From SZUA-318 sp964412015 (GTDB lineage: Bacteria; Gemmatimonadota; Gemmatimonadetes; Longimicrobiales; Gaopeijiaceae), in contig CAYPMO010000010.1 of NCBI GenBank assembly GCA_964412015.1, positions 1-64,000 of the forward strand: DNA of 64,000 bases. The letters are read 5' to 3'. Of the stretch, positions 49,113 to 56,722 are shown piece by piece. Position 1 is the stretch's first letter, and each line of letters begins with the position of its first letter. The notes beneath the pieces were generated by a model. The model made no database searches, was not told where the DNA came from, and saw nothing but the letters and a program-made list of their open reading frames with translations. The position numbers and the translations under genes are program-made.

Positions 49113-49358
49113 AGCCTCACCAAGAAAACGACCATCCTGCTCCAGCCGGAGCTCCACCGCCGTCTGGCGCGCCTGGCGGGTCAGCGGGGCACCAGCATCG
49201 GCGACCTGATTCGCACGGCCGTGGAGCGCCAGTACGGGCTGGGTGGGAGCGACGAGCGTCGGCGGGCGGTCCGGGCGTTGGCCGGCCTGAGCCTTCCGGT
49301 GGGGACCCCCGCAGCCATGAAGCGGGAGTCGGTGCCGGGGCCCGAGGACCTCCTTTGA
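49107..49358 (+). CDS. Ribbon-helix-helix antitoxin (VapB-like)
   Basis: 83 residues. The N-terminal RHH motif reads KKTTILLQPELHRRLARLAGQRGTSIGDLIRTAVERQYG, the strand-helix-helix fold that binds DNA as a dimer. The C-terminal part (LAGLSLPVGTPAAMKRESVPGPEDLL) is likely the flexible toxin-binding tail. The gene is 22 bp from the PIN toxin. GGAGG is placed 5 bp before ATG 49107; a GTG 12 bp earlier is less likely. Confidence 0.88.
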   Translation: MESLTKKTTILLQPELHRRLARLAGQRGTSIGDLIRTAVERQYGLGGSDERRRAVRALAGLSLPVGTPAAMKRESVPGPEDLL

Positions 49359-49380
49359 GCGCTCGGCGGGAGGCGAGGCT

Positions 49381-49779
49381 ATGATCCTCGTGGACGCCAA
49401 CATACTCATGTATGCCGCCGGCGTGCATCACCCCCACAAGGAGCCCAGCGCGCGATTCCTGGAGCGGGTGGCCGAGGGAGAGGTGGATGCCGTCATCGAC
49501 GCGGAGGTTCTCCAGGAGATCCTCCATCGGTACCGCGCCCCGGACCGCTGGGAGGACGGGCGTCGGGTCTTCGACCTGTCCCGCACGCTCCTTCCGGTGG
49601 TGCTCCCCGTTACCGTCGATGTGATGGACCGGGCCCGCCTCCTCCTGGATGCCTACCCGCACCTGCTGGCCCGGGACGCACTCCACGCGAGTGTCGTCCT
49701 GGAGAACGGGTTGGACGCCCTGTGCTCCTACGACCGGGACTTCGACGCGGTGGCGGGGCTTCGGCGCATGGAGCCTTGA
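49381..49779 (+). CDS. PIN-domain toxin (VapC-like ribonuclease)
   Basis: 132 residues. The PIN acidic residues are present: Asp5 in MILVDANILMYA, Glu in VIDAEVLQEILHRY, and the later pair in LLARDALHASVVLENGLDALCSYDRDFDAV. It would cleave RNA with Mg2+ and is held in check by the preceding RHH protein. Together they form a type II toxin-antitoxin pair. Whether it is active is not known, but no key residue is missing. Confidence 0.88.
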   Translation: MILVDANILMYAAGVHHPHKEPSARFLERVAEGEVDAVIDAEVLQEILHRYRAPDRWEDGRRVFDLSRTLLPVVLPVTVDVMDRARLLLDAYPHLLARDALHASVVLENGLDALCSYDRDFDAVAGLRRMEP

Positions 49780-49942
49780 TTCACGAGCGCGGCCGTTCGT
49801 CGGACCCCGGCTACAGCCCGACCGCCCGGGGCGGGTGGAGCGACGAGCTGCCGGATTCGCAGCCTGGCGGCGCCGCGGGCGACCACCCATGTTCGGTCGG
49901 AACACCGAGGCTCGGAGACCCGAGAACTGAGCGAGGAGGATC

Positions 49943-50326
49943 ATGAAAGACCTGTCCATCCAGCTCACCAACCACCCCGGCGACCTGACGCGGGTCGCCA
50001 CGGCACTCGCCCGGCGCGGCGTGAATGTCAAGGCGCTCGCGGCGCTCGCATTCGGCAGCCAGGCGACGGTGCGCATCCTCCCGGACGACGTCGTCGCCGC
50101 CCGGGGCGCGCTCGAGGCGGCGAACATCCGCTTCGACGAGGGCGAGGTCCACACCGTGCTGATCGAGAACCAGGCCGGCTCCCTCGCCGCCGTCGCGGAT
50201 CGGATCGGCGCCGAGGGCATCAACCTCGAGGCCGTCTACCTCACGGGGATCAGCGACGATCTCGTGGAGGTCGCCTTCGTCAGCGACAATCCGAAGAAGA
50301 CGAAGAAGATCCTCGAAGAGTTCTGA
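49943..50326 (+). CDS. Tandem ACT-domain protein
   Basis: 127 residues made of two ACT units, KDLSIQLTNHPGDLTRVATALARRGVNVKALAALAF (1-70) and HTVLIENQAGSLAAVADRIGAEGINLEAVYLTG (71-127). ACT domains bind small ligands, usually amino acids. No enzymatic domain is attached. The gene has a strong GAGGAGG and lies 42 bp before pgsB, so it may sense an amino acid for the poly-gamma-glutamate locus; that link is inference. The C-terminus is lysine-rich (NPKKTKKILEEF). Confidence 0.85.
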   Translation: MKDLSIQLTNHPGDLTRVATALARRGVNVKALAALAFGSQATVRILPDDVVAARGALEAANIRFDEGEVHTVLIENQAGSLAAVADRIGAEGINLEAVYLTGISDDLVEVAFVSDNPKKTKKILEEF

Positions 50327-50368
50327 GCCGGACGTCGCCCCAGGCAGCGGCGACGGCTTCCACGGGAC

Positions 50369-51661
50369 ATGGTCCTCATCCTGCTGAGCGCCGCCCTGCT
50401 GCTCGGGGCCCTCGCATTCGAGCGCGTGCGGCTGGAGCGGAGCCGAAACGCGATCCCTCTGCGCGTCACGGTCACGGGCACGCGCGGCAAGACCACGGTG
50501 ACCAGGATACTGGCGTCCGTGCTCCGCGAGGGCGGGCGCACGGTCCTGGCGAAGACGACGGGCTCGGAGCCGTGCCTCGTGCTGCCGGACGGTTCCATCG
50601 AGCCGATCCGTCGCCGGGGGGCCGCCTCGATCCTCGAGCAGATCGCGCTCCTGCACCGAGGCGCGCGGGTGGGTGTGGACGCGCTCGTGGCGGAGGTCAT
50701 GAGCATCCACGGCGAGAACCACCTGGTGGAGAGCCGCCGGATCCTCGTGCCTCACGTCGTGCTCGCCACGAACTTCCGGGTGGATCACACCGAGGCGGCG
50801 GGAGACAGGCCGGAGGACGTGGCGGCCCTGCTCGCGCTGGACGTGCCCGAGGGGGCAACCGTCTTCGTGCCGGAAGCCGAAGCGGTTCCGTCGTTCCGAA
50901 CGGCTGTGGAGGTCGAAACGCGCGGGGGCCCGGCCGACCTCGAGGCGACGCGCGTGGTCGAAGTCGCTGCCGGTACCGCTGCGCCCCTGTTCGCGGGCGC
51001 CGACGGGCGGCTCGATGCGTTCGCCGAGAACCTCGATCTCGTGGTCGCGGCGGCCCGGTTCCTCGGACTCGACGACGCGACGATCCGGCGCGGCGTGGAG
51101 GACGCACGCCACGACGTCGGGGCGTTGAGAGCGTGGAGGATCTCGGGCTCGGCTTACGCCGTCAACGCGTTCGCCGCGAACGATCCGGAATCCACGATGG
51201 TGGTGCACGAGCGTGTCATGACCTGGCTGGGATCCCGGACGGTTTTCTCGGGAACCGCGCGGAACGGCCGCCACCCGCGGTGCGTCGGTCTGCTGAGCCT
51301 GCGCGCCGACCGCGGCGACCGGACCCTGCAGTGGGCCGACGCCCTCGCTTCGGGTTTGCTCGAGCGCTTCGACGCGCTCGTCGTCACGGGCCTGCACGCG
51401 CCGGCGCTCGCGCGTCGGGTGGAACGCCTGGCTCGTCGCGGGACGGGCCGAGGCGTGCGGCCCGACCGCGACGCCACGACGCGCCCCGTGCCCGTCCGGG
51501 CCGTCGGACGGGCCGACGCGCCGGAGCTCACGCGCCTCGCGCTCGGCGAGCTGGGCGCAGCCGGAGGCATCGTGTTCGGGTTCGGGAACATCGGAGGCGT
51601 GGGCACGGAGCTCGTGGAGCACTGGCGCAGCACGGGCGAGGCGATGGCGCATGGGCATTGA
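50369..51661 (+). CDS. pgsB: Poly-gamma-glutamate synthase subunit PgsB/CapB
   Basis: 430 residues. A membrane anchor (MVLILLSAALLLGALAFERV) precedes a Mur-ligase-like ATP-binding domain with P-loop VTVTGTRGKTTVTRILASVL. Further motifs are AKTTGSEPCLVLPDG, AEVMSIHGENHLVESRRILVPHVVLATNFRVDHTEAAG and VNAFAANDPEST. PgsB activates and joins glutamate gamma-carboxyls to make poly-gamma-glutamate. Its end overlaps pgsC by 11 bp. pgsA (capA) is missing from the locus. Confidence 0.93.
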   Translation: MVLILLSAALLLGALAFERVRLERSRNAIPLRVTVTGTRGKTTVTRILASVLREGGRTVLAKTTGSEPCLVLPDGSIEPIRRRGAASILEQIALLHRGARVGVDALVAEVMSIHGENHLVESRRILVPHVVLATNFRVDHTEAAGDRPEDVAALLALDVPEGATVFVPEAEAVPSFRTAVEVETRGGPADLEATRVVEVAAGTAAPLFAGADGRLDAFAENLDLVVAAARFLGLDDATIRRGVEDARHDVGALRAWRISGSAYAVNAFAANDPESTMVVHERVMTWLGSRTVFSGTARNGRHPRCVGLLSLRADRGDRTLQWADALASGLLERFDALVVTGLHAPALARRVERLARRGTGRGVRPDRDATTRPVPVRAVGRADAPELTRLALGELGAAGGIVFGFGNIGGVGTELVEHWRSTGEAMAHGH

Positions 51662-52085
51662 GATCCCCTTCGCCGGGGTCCTGTTGTCCCTCGCGTTCGT
51701 CGCGCTCACCGGCATCTATCCGGGCGGCATCATCGTTCCCAGCTATCTGGCGCTCTTCCTGCGCGAGCCCGAGCGGATCGTGGGCACGCTGCTGGCGGCC
51801 GCGCTCGCGCTCGCGGCGTACCGCGTGGCCGCGCGGTGGCTGATCCTCTTCGGGCGCCGCCGGTTCGCGTTCCTGATCCTGGCGGGGGCTCTGTGGGCCG
51901 CGCTCTGGAGCGCCGTCTTGCCCGTGCTCTTTCCGGCGTCGCTCGAGTTCCGGGTGATCGGATGGGTGATTCCCGGGCTCATCGCGAGCCACATGGAGCG
52001 CCAGGGCACGGTCGCCACCACGGCGGCGCTCGTGACCGTGACCGTCGCGCTCGGCCTCACCGGGCGGGTCCTGGGCCTGATGTGA
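51651..52085 (+). CDS. pgsC: Poly-gamma-glutamate synthesis membrane subunit PgsC/CapC
   Basis: 144 residues, four to five membrane helices. The signature FVALTGIYPGGIIVPSYLALFL is diagnostic of PgsC, and the end HMERQGTVATTAALVTVTVALGL matches as well. It partners PgsB in the membrane synthase. Start overlaps pgsB. Confidence 0.92.
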   Translation: MGIEIPFAGVLLSLAFVALTGIYPGGIIVPSYLALFLREPERIVGTLLAAALALAAYRVAARWLILFGRRRFAFLILAGALWAALWSAVLPVLFPASLEFRVIGWVIPGLIASHMERQGTVATTAALVTVTVALGLTGRVLGLM

Positions 52086-52195
52086 AGCGGGGACCCGCCC
52101 GGCGCGAAGATGCCGTCAACTCGCGGCCATTCGCTCGACGAGCACGTGCGTGCGAACGCCGTGGCGATGGGGATCGCGGTCGGACCTTGAAGTCC

Positions 52196-53338
52196 ATGAC
52201 CGTCCACGCCGGACCCCACCTCCCGAGCCGTCGCACCACGCGGCTGCTCGTCGCTGCGGGTACCCTCAGCGCGCTGGCCTGGACGGCGGCGCAGATCCTC
52301 GCGCCGCCCGACGCCGTGGACTGGACGGACGAGATGGGGGACGCGGCCGCCCGTATGGACTGGGCGCTCGCCGTGGTGCGCCGCCACCGTGAGACCGCGG
52401 GCCCCCCGCTCGACCCCGCACTCGACCCGAACCGCACGGGGCTCGTCGGGCCCGAGTACGAGGAGCTCTTCACCACGCTCGGCGACCTGGAGGCCAAGCG
52501 CACCACGACGTCCCCGGACGTCGCCGCGCTCCTGGTGCACCTCCTCGATCGCGCGGGGGTCGACGAAGGCGACACCGTGGCTATCGGCGCGTCGGGGTCG
52601 TTCCCCGCGCTCCTGGTCGCGACGCTCGTCGCGACCGAGGCGATCGGCGCCCGACCCGTCGCGATTTTGTCCCTCGGGGCCTCGTCGTACGGGGCCACCG
52701 ATCCGGCGTTCGACCTCCTTCACCTGCATCGGCTCCTCGTGGACCGGGGCGTGGTACACGCGCCGCCGGCGGCAGCGTCGGTGGGTGGAGCGCTCGACGT
52801 AGGAGAGGATTTCGAGCCCGCCGTACGCGAGCGCACCGCCGCGCGCATCCGGGAGAGCGGCGTGCCGCTCGTGGACGAGCCCGACCTCGCCCGGAACGTG
52901 GCGCGGCGCATGGAGGTCTGGTTCGGGGGTGCGACGGAGCCCGGCCCGGCGGGCGGGCGTAGCCCCGCCGCGTTCGTGAACATCGGGGGCGCCGACGCGA
53001 ACATCGGCGTGAGCCCGATGGTGCTGAAGCTCCGGCCGGGACTCGTGGAGGACGTCCCCCTCCCGCCGCCCGCGCAGCGGGGCGCGTTACACGCGATGGC
53101 CGCGCGTGGCGTCCCGGTGATCCACCTCCTGAATGTCCGGGATCTGTCGCTCCGGCACGGCCTTCCGTGGGATCCGATTCCGCTCCCGGAGCCCGGTACG
53201 GCCCGACTCACGCGTGGCGAGGCGGAGAGGAGCCCGCCGCTCCTGGTGATCGCGGGAATCTGGCTCGCCTCGATGGTGATTCTCGTGGCGGTGGGAGTTA
53301 TGATTCCTTCACGTACACGAGACCCCGACCCTCCCTAA
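52196..53338 (+). CDS. pgsW: Poly-gamma-glutamate system protein (PgsW-type)
   Basis: 380 residues, one N-terminal helix (TTRLLVAAGTLSALAWTAAQI) and one near the C-terminus (LLVIAGIWLASMVILVAVGVMI). In between is a conserved domain (GLVGPEYEELFTTLGDLEAKRTTTSPDVAALLVHLLDRAGV, ASGSFPALLVATLVATEAI, VNIGGADANIGVSP). Proteins like this sit beside pgsBC in organisms without pgsA and may replace it in polymer handling. ATG 52196 is used; TTG 52187 is in frame. The larger frame upstream overlaps pgsC out of frame and is ignored. Confidence 0.8.
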   Translation: MTVHAGPHLPSRRTTRLLVAAGTLSALAWTAAQILAPPDAVDWTDEMGDAAARMDWALAVVRRHRETAGPPLDPALDPNRTGLVGPEYEELFTTLGDLEAKRTTTSPDVAALLVHLLDRAGVDEGDTVAIGASGSFPALLVATLVATEAIGARPVAILSLGASSYGATDPAFDLLHLHRLLVDRGVVHAPPAAASVGGALDVGEDFEPAVRERTAARIRESGVPLVDEPDLARNVARRMEVWFGGATEPGPAGGRSPAAFVNIGGADANIGVSPMVLKLRPGLVEDVPLPPPAQRGALHAMAARGVPVIHLLNVRDLSLRHGLPWDPIPLPEPGTARLTRGEAERSPPLLVIAGIWLASMVILVAVGVMIPSRTRDPDPP

Positions 53339-53348
53339 GGAACGGACG

Positions 53349-53963
53349 ATGACGTCCCCATGGAGGGTTGCGTCCGGCCTCGCGCTGACGTGCTTCGTCT
53401 TCGCCGGCGCCTCGGGAGCCCTCGAGGCCCAGGCGACGGCGCCCACCGCGGAAGTCCCCATCCTGCTCACGTCCTGTGGCCAGAGCCCCGGTCCCGAGCG
53501 GGTCAAGTTCTTCCTGAACCGGCTGGATCTCGAGCACGAGTTCCTCGCGCAGGCCACCGCCGAGGATCTGGTCACGCGTCAGGGCTCGGGCCATCCGGTC
53601 AAGACGCTCATGATCGTGACCGGAGCGAGCCTCAAAGGGATGGGTGCCGCGGGCGTATCCATGCCGCAGGAGTTGGCCCGCACCGCCGCGCTGATCGAGG
53701 AGGCGAGGCGTCAGGGGATCAAGCTGATCGGCGCGCATGTGGAAGGGATGGCACGCCGGGCCCAGGGCGCGGCCCCGGGGGACAACTCCGACGAGATGTC
53801 CATCGACGCCGTCATGCCGCTGTCGGACTTCATGATCGTACGCAAGGACGGCGACGAAGACCGACGGTTCACGGTGATCTCCGAGAACCGGAAGGTCCCG
53901 CTCATCCTCTTCGAGAAGAACATGGAGATGGGTGACGTCCTGACGCGCGTCTTCGGCGGGTAG
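53349..53963 (+). CDS. Secreted DUF6305-like protein
   Basis: 204 residues with a signal peptide (VASGLALTCFVFAGASGALEAQA). The mature part is a Rossmann-like domain: PILLTSCGQSPGPERVKFFLNRL, VKTLMIVTGASLKGMGAAGVSMPQELARTAALIEEARRQGIKLIGAHVEGMARR, then VMPLSDFMIVRKDGDEDRRF. I recognise it as resembling DUF6305 proteins found with poly-gamma-glutamate system genes. It lies 10 bp after pgsW, in the same operon. Role unknown. Confidence 0.72.
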   Translation: MTSPWRVASGLALTCFVFAGASGALEAQATAPTAEVPILLTSCGQSPGPERVKFFLNRLDLEHEFLAQATAEDLVTRQGSGHPVKTLMIVTGASLKGMGAAGVSMPQELARTAALIEEARRQGIKLIGAHVEGMARRAQGAAPGDNSDEMSIDAVMPLSDFMIVRKDGDEDRRFTVISENRKVPLILFEKNMEMGDVLTRVFGG

Positions 53964-53993
53964 GCTCCGCGAGGCCCGCGGGAGGGACCCACG

Positions 53994-55289
53994 ATGTCCA
54001 TGACCGTTTGGGCGACGATCGTCCTCGGTGTGATGGTCGTCGGCTACGCGGCGGCCAAGGTGTTCAAGCTGTCCACCGAGCTCGCCATGTTCGTGGCCGC
54101 TCTGGCGGGTTCCGTGGCGGGCGGCTTCGGGATTCCGCCGCGGCACGTCGCCGAGGGAGCGATCACCTATCTCGACATCAACCTGATCTTCATCACCGCC
54201 ACGCTGTTCATGAACATTTTGAAGGAGTCGGGTGGCGTGGCGTTCGCGGTGCGCGGCATTCTGGTCGGCTTCCACAGGAGCCGGGCACTCCTGCTCATCC
54301 TGCTGACCGTGCTGCTTCTGCTTCCGGGGGCGCTCACGGGGGCGGGGAGCGTCACCGTGCTCATTACCGGGGGCATGGTGGCCGTGGTGCTCCGGGCGAT
54401 GGGCGTATCGCTGGTGAGGACCGCCGCGATCGTCTTCGTGATCGCCGGGCTCTCCGCCGCGGCACCGCCGGTGAGCCTGTGGGCGATGATGACGGCGGCC
54501 GGGGTGAACATGCCCTACATCGGGTTCTTCTGGCCGCTGCTGCTGCCCTGCCTCCTCCTGTCGCTGGCTACGATCTTCGTCCTCGGTTGGAAGGGTGAGC
54601 CCGTCGCGCTGGACCGGGCCCTCGAAGAGCTGCCCGTGCCGCCCCTCGGGATGAACTGGCTCAAGGTGCTCCTTCCGTTCGGGGTCTTCGGGCTGTTCGT
54701 CTGGATCGGTCGCCAGTGGCCGCACGACACGCCGATCGTGGGGCTGCCGCTGATGTTCGTGTTCGCGGCCGCGACATCGTGGGCACTCTCGCCCGTCCGG
54801 CTGGACTTCCCCAGGATCTCCCGGGAGACCGTCCATCAGCTCCTTCCGCTCGTGGGCACGCTCACGTGCGTGGGCGTGCTCGTGCAGATCATGACGCTCA
54901 CGGGCGTCCGTGGGCTGCTCGCGGTGACCGTGGTCACGCTACCGGTCGCCCTGGTCTTCGCGACGCTCTTCGTGGTGCTCCCGGTGTCCGAGGCGGTCCT
55001 GATGTGGGGCGCGGCTCCGGTGCTCGGCGTCCCGCTCGTGCTCCTGTTCAACACGATGGGGCTCAACCCGATCGTCGCGCTGGCCGGTTTGAGCGTGATC
55101 TGGCCGCTGGGGGACGCGCTCCCGCCGACCGCGATCATCGGGCGTCTCACCGTGGACGTGGTGGACTACAGGGAATCGTACGTCGCGTTCCTGAAGGCGT
55201 GCCTGGTCCCGGCCGTCCTCATCATGATCGTAGGCACGCTGATGGTCGTAGCGTCGGCCCGCCTCTCGTTCCTCACCGGAGTCCAGTAG
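53994..55289 (+). CDS. TRAP/DctM-like large permease
   Basis: 431 residues with about eleven membrane helices. The hairpin-type segments ALTGAGSVTVLITGGMVAVVLRAMG and AAPPVSLWAMMTAAGVNMPYIGFFWPL are typical of the IT superfamily (DctM/CitT-like). No DctP-type binding protein is adjacent, and the small subunit could be the 54-aa gene that follows. Within the pgs locus it may import or export glutamate or another anion; inference. GGGAGGG precedes the ATG. Confidence 0.8.
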   Translation: MSMTVWATIVLGVMVVGYAAAKVFKLSTELAMFVAALAGSVAGGFGIPPRHVAEGAITYLDINLIFITATLFMNILKESGGVAFAVRGILVGFHRSRALLLILLTVLLLLPGALTGAGSVTVLITGGMVAVVLRAMGVSLVRTAAIVFVIAGLSAAAPPVSLWAMMTAAGVNMPYIGFFWPLLLPCLLLSLATIFVLGWKGEPVALDRALEELPVPPLGMNWLKVLLPFGVFGLFVWIGRQWPHDTPIVGLPLMFVFAAATSWALSPVRLDFPRISRETVHQLLPLVGTLTCVGVLVQIMTLTGVRGLLAVTVVTLPVALVFATLFVVLPVSEAVLMWGAAPVLGVPLVLLFNTMGLNPIVALAGLSVIWPLGDALPPTAIIGRLTVDVVDYRESYVAFLKACLVPAVLIMIVGTLMVVASARLSFLTGVQ

Positions 55290-55302
55290 GAGGAGCGCGA
55301 CC

Positions 55303-55467
55303 ATGGTTTTGGCTCAGACGATCGTGACCGTCCTCTACTACGTGCTGGTCGCGTACGTGGTCGTTCTGATGATCTGGAACCTCGTGCGCAGCCGGGACTG
55401 GAAGGAAGAGGTCCTCTACGTGATCGTGCTGCTTCCGTTCCTCCTGCGCCTCTTCCGGCTCAAGTGA
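55303..55467 (+). CDS. Small two-helix membrane protein (54 aa)
   Basis: 54 residues: a first helix TIVTVLYYVLVAYVVVLMIWNLV, a charged loop RSRDWKEE, and a second helix VLYVIVLLPFLLRLF. A very strong Shine-Dalgarno (TAGGAGGAGC) lies 7-10 bp before its ATG. It sits 13 bp after the permease and 10 bp before the M14 gene, so it is almost certainly translated. It may act as a short DctQ-like partner of the permease. No family is recognised. Confidence 0.75.
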   Translation: MVLAQTIVTVLYYVLVAYVVVLMIWNLVRSRDWKEEVLYVIVLLPFLLRLFRLK

Positions 55468-55477
55468 GGAGGGTGCC

Positions 55478-56626
55478 ATGATCCGCAAGCTCGTCATCGG
55501 GGCCCTCGGTCTGGTTCTGCTCGTCACGTCGGGACTCAGCTTCTGGCGGAGCCGCCGGCTGCCCGAGCCGGTGGTGCTCGGCCCCGGCGTGACCGAGGTG
55601 AAGCTGCTCTCGGATTGGTTCGAGGGAGTCCGTGGGACCACGAACGATTGCAACGTCTACATCCTGGACAGCGGCGTGCCGGGCGCGACGGTCGTGATCC
55701 TCGGCGGGTCCCACCCCGAGGAGCCCGCGGGTCGCCTGGCGCCGTGGCTGTTCGCGGAGAACGCGGTCGTGCGGGAGGGGCGCCTCATCGTGGTGCTCTC
55801 CGCCAACCGGAGCGCCACCACGGTGACCCGCGTGGCCGGCGCCTACCCTCCGGACTTCACGATTCCCACGGACTGGGGCGGCCAGACGTTCCGCATGGGC
55901 GACCGTTGGTCGAACCCTCTGGACCAGTGGCCCGATCCCGAGGTCTACATCCACTACCCGAGCCGCCAGTACCTCGCGTGGGTGGACATCCGCAACTTGA
56001 ATCGCGCCTGGCCGGGCCGGCCCGACGGCACGCTCACCGAGCGCACGACCTGGGCGCTCATGGAGCTCGTGCGGAAGGAGCGGGTGGACCTGCTCATCGA
56101 TCTGCACGAGGCGGAGCTCCAGTACCCGGTCATCAGCACGATCGTCACGCACGAGAGCGGCCAGGAGCTGGCGACCTACGTCTCGATGATGCTCTCGGAC
56201 ATGGAGTTTCCGATGGGCATGGAGTACTCGCCGGCGAACCTGCACGGGCTGTCGCACCGTGAGGTCGGAGACTTCTCGGACGCCGTCTCGCTGCTCTTCG
56301 AGGCGCCCGAGCCTTTCCTCGACGCGACGCGGGGACGCACGACGCGGGAGCAGCTCCTCACGGGGAAGGACGAGTTCGTGGTGAAGGCGGGTGAAGCCGG
56401 CCTCCTCTTCGAGAGGATCGACGAGAACGGATGGCCCATCGACGTCCGCGTGGGCCGGCACACCTCGGCGATCCTCCAGACGCTCGAGGCGTGGACCGAG
56501 CTCAACCCGGAGCGCCCGGTGAGCTGCACGGGCGTGCCGCGCTACGACGAGGTGATCGAGAAGGGTATCGGACACTGGTTGCACGATCCCGCGACGGCAT
56601 CGCCGGAGCGGGTGCGGATCGAATAG
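55478..56626 (+). CDS. Membrane-anchored M14/succinylglutamate-desuccinylase-like zinc peptidase
   Basis: 382 residues with an N-terminal anchor (LVIGALGLVLLVTSGLSFW). The zinc site is HxxE at His79/Glu82 in GGSHPEEPAGR and the later His at about 209 in LIDLHEAELQYP. Substrate-binding Arg candidates are in NLNRAWPG. The family cleaves C-terminal amino acids or amide bonds of glutamate derivatives. Being last in the pgs operon, it may trim or release poly-gamma-glutamate; inference from position. Confidence 0.82.
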   Translation: MIRKLVIGALGLVLLVTSGLSFWRSRRLPEPVVLGPGVTEVKLLSDWFEGVRGTTNDCNVYILDSGVPGATVVILGGSHPEEPAGRLAPWLFAENAVVREGRLIVVLSANRSATTVTRVAGAYPPDFTIPTDWGGQTFRMGDRWSNPLDQWPDPEVYIHYPSRQYLAWVDIRNLNRAWPGRPDGTLTERTTWALMELVRKERVDLLIDLHEAELQYPVISTIVTHESGQELATYVSMMLSDMEFPMGMEYSPANLHGLSHREVGDFSDAVSLLFEAPEPFLDATRGRTTREQLLTGKDEFVVKAGEAGLLFERIDENGWPIDVRVGRHTSAILQTLEAWTELNPERPVSCTGVPRYDEVIEKGIGHWLHDPATASPERVRIE

Positions 56627-56722
56627 AGGCGGCATCGAGCGTTCGACAGCGGGCCGGGTCTGGGCGCGCACCGCCCGAACGCCGGCCATCGAAGGAACGG
56701 ACCTGAATCGAAGGAGGTTCCC

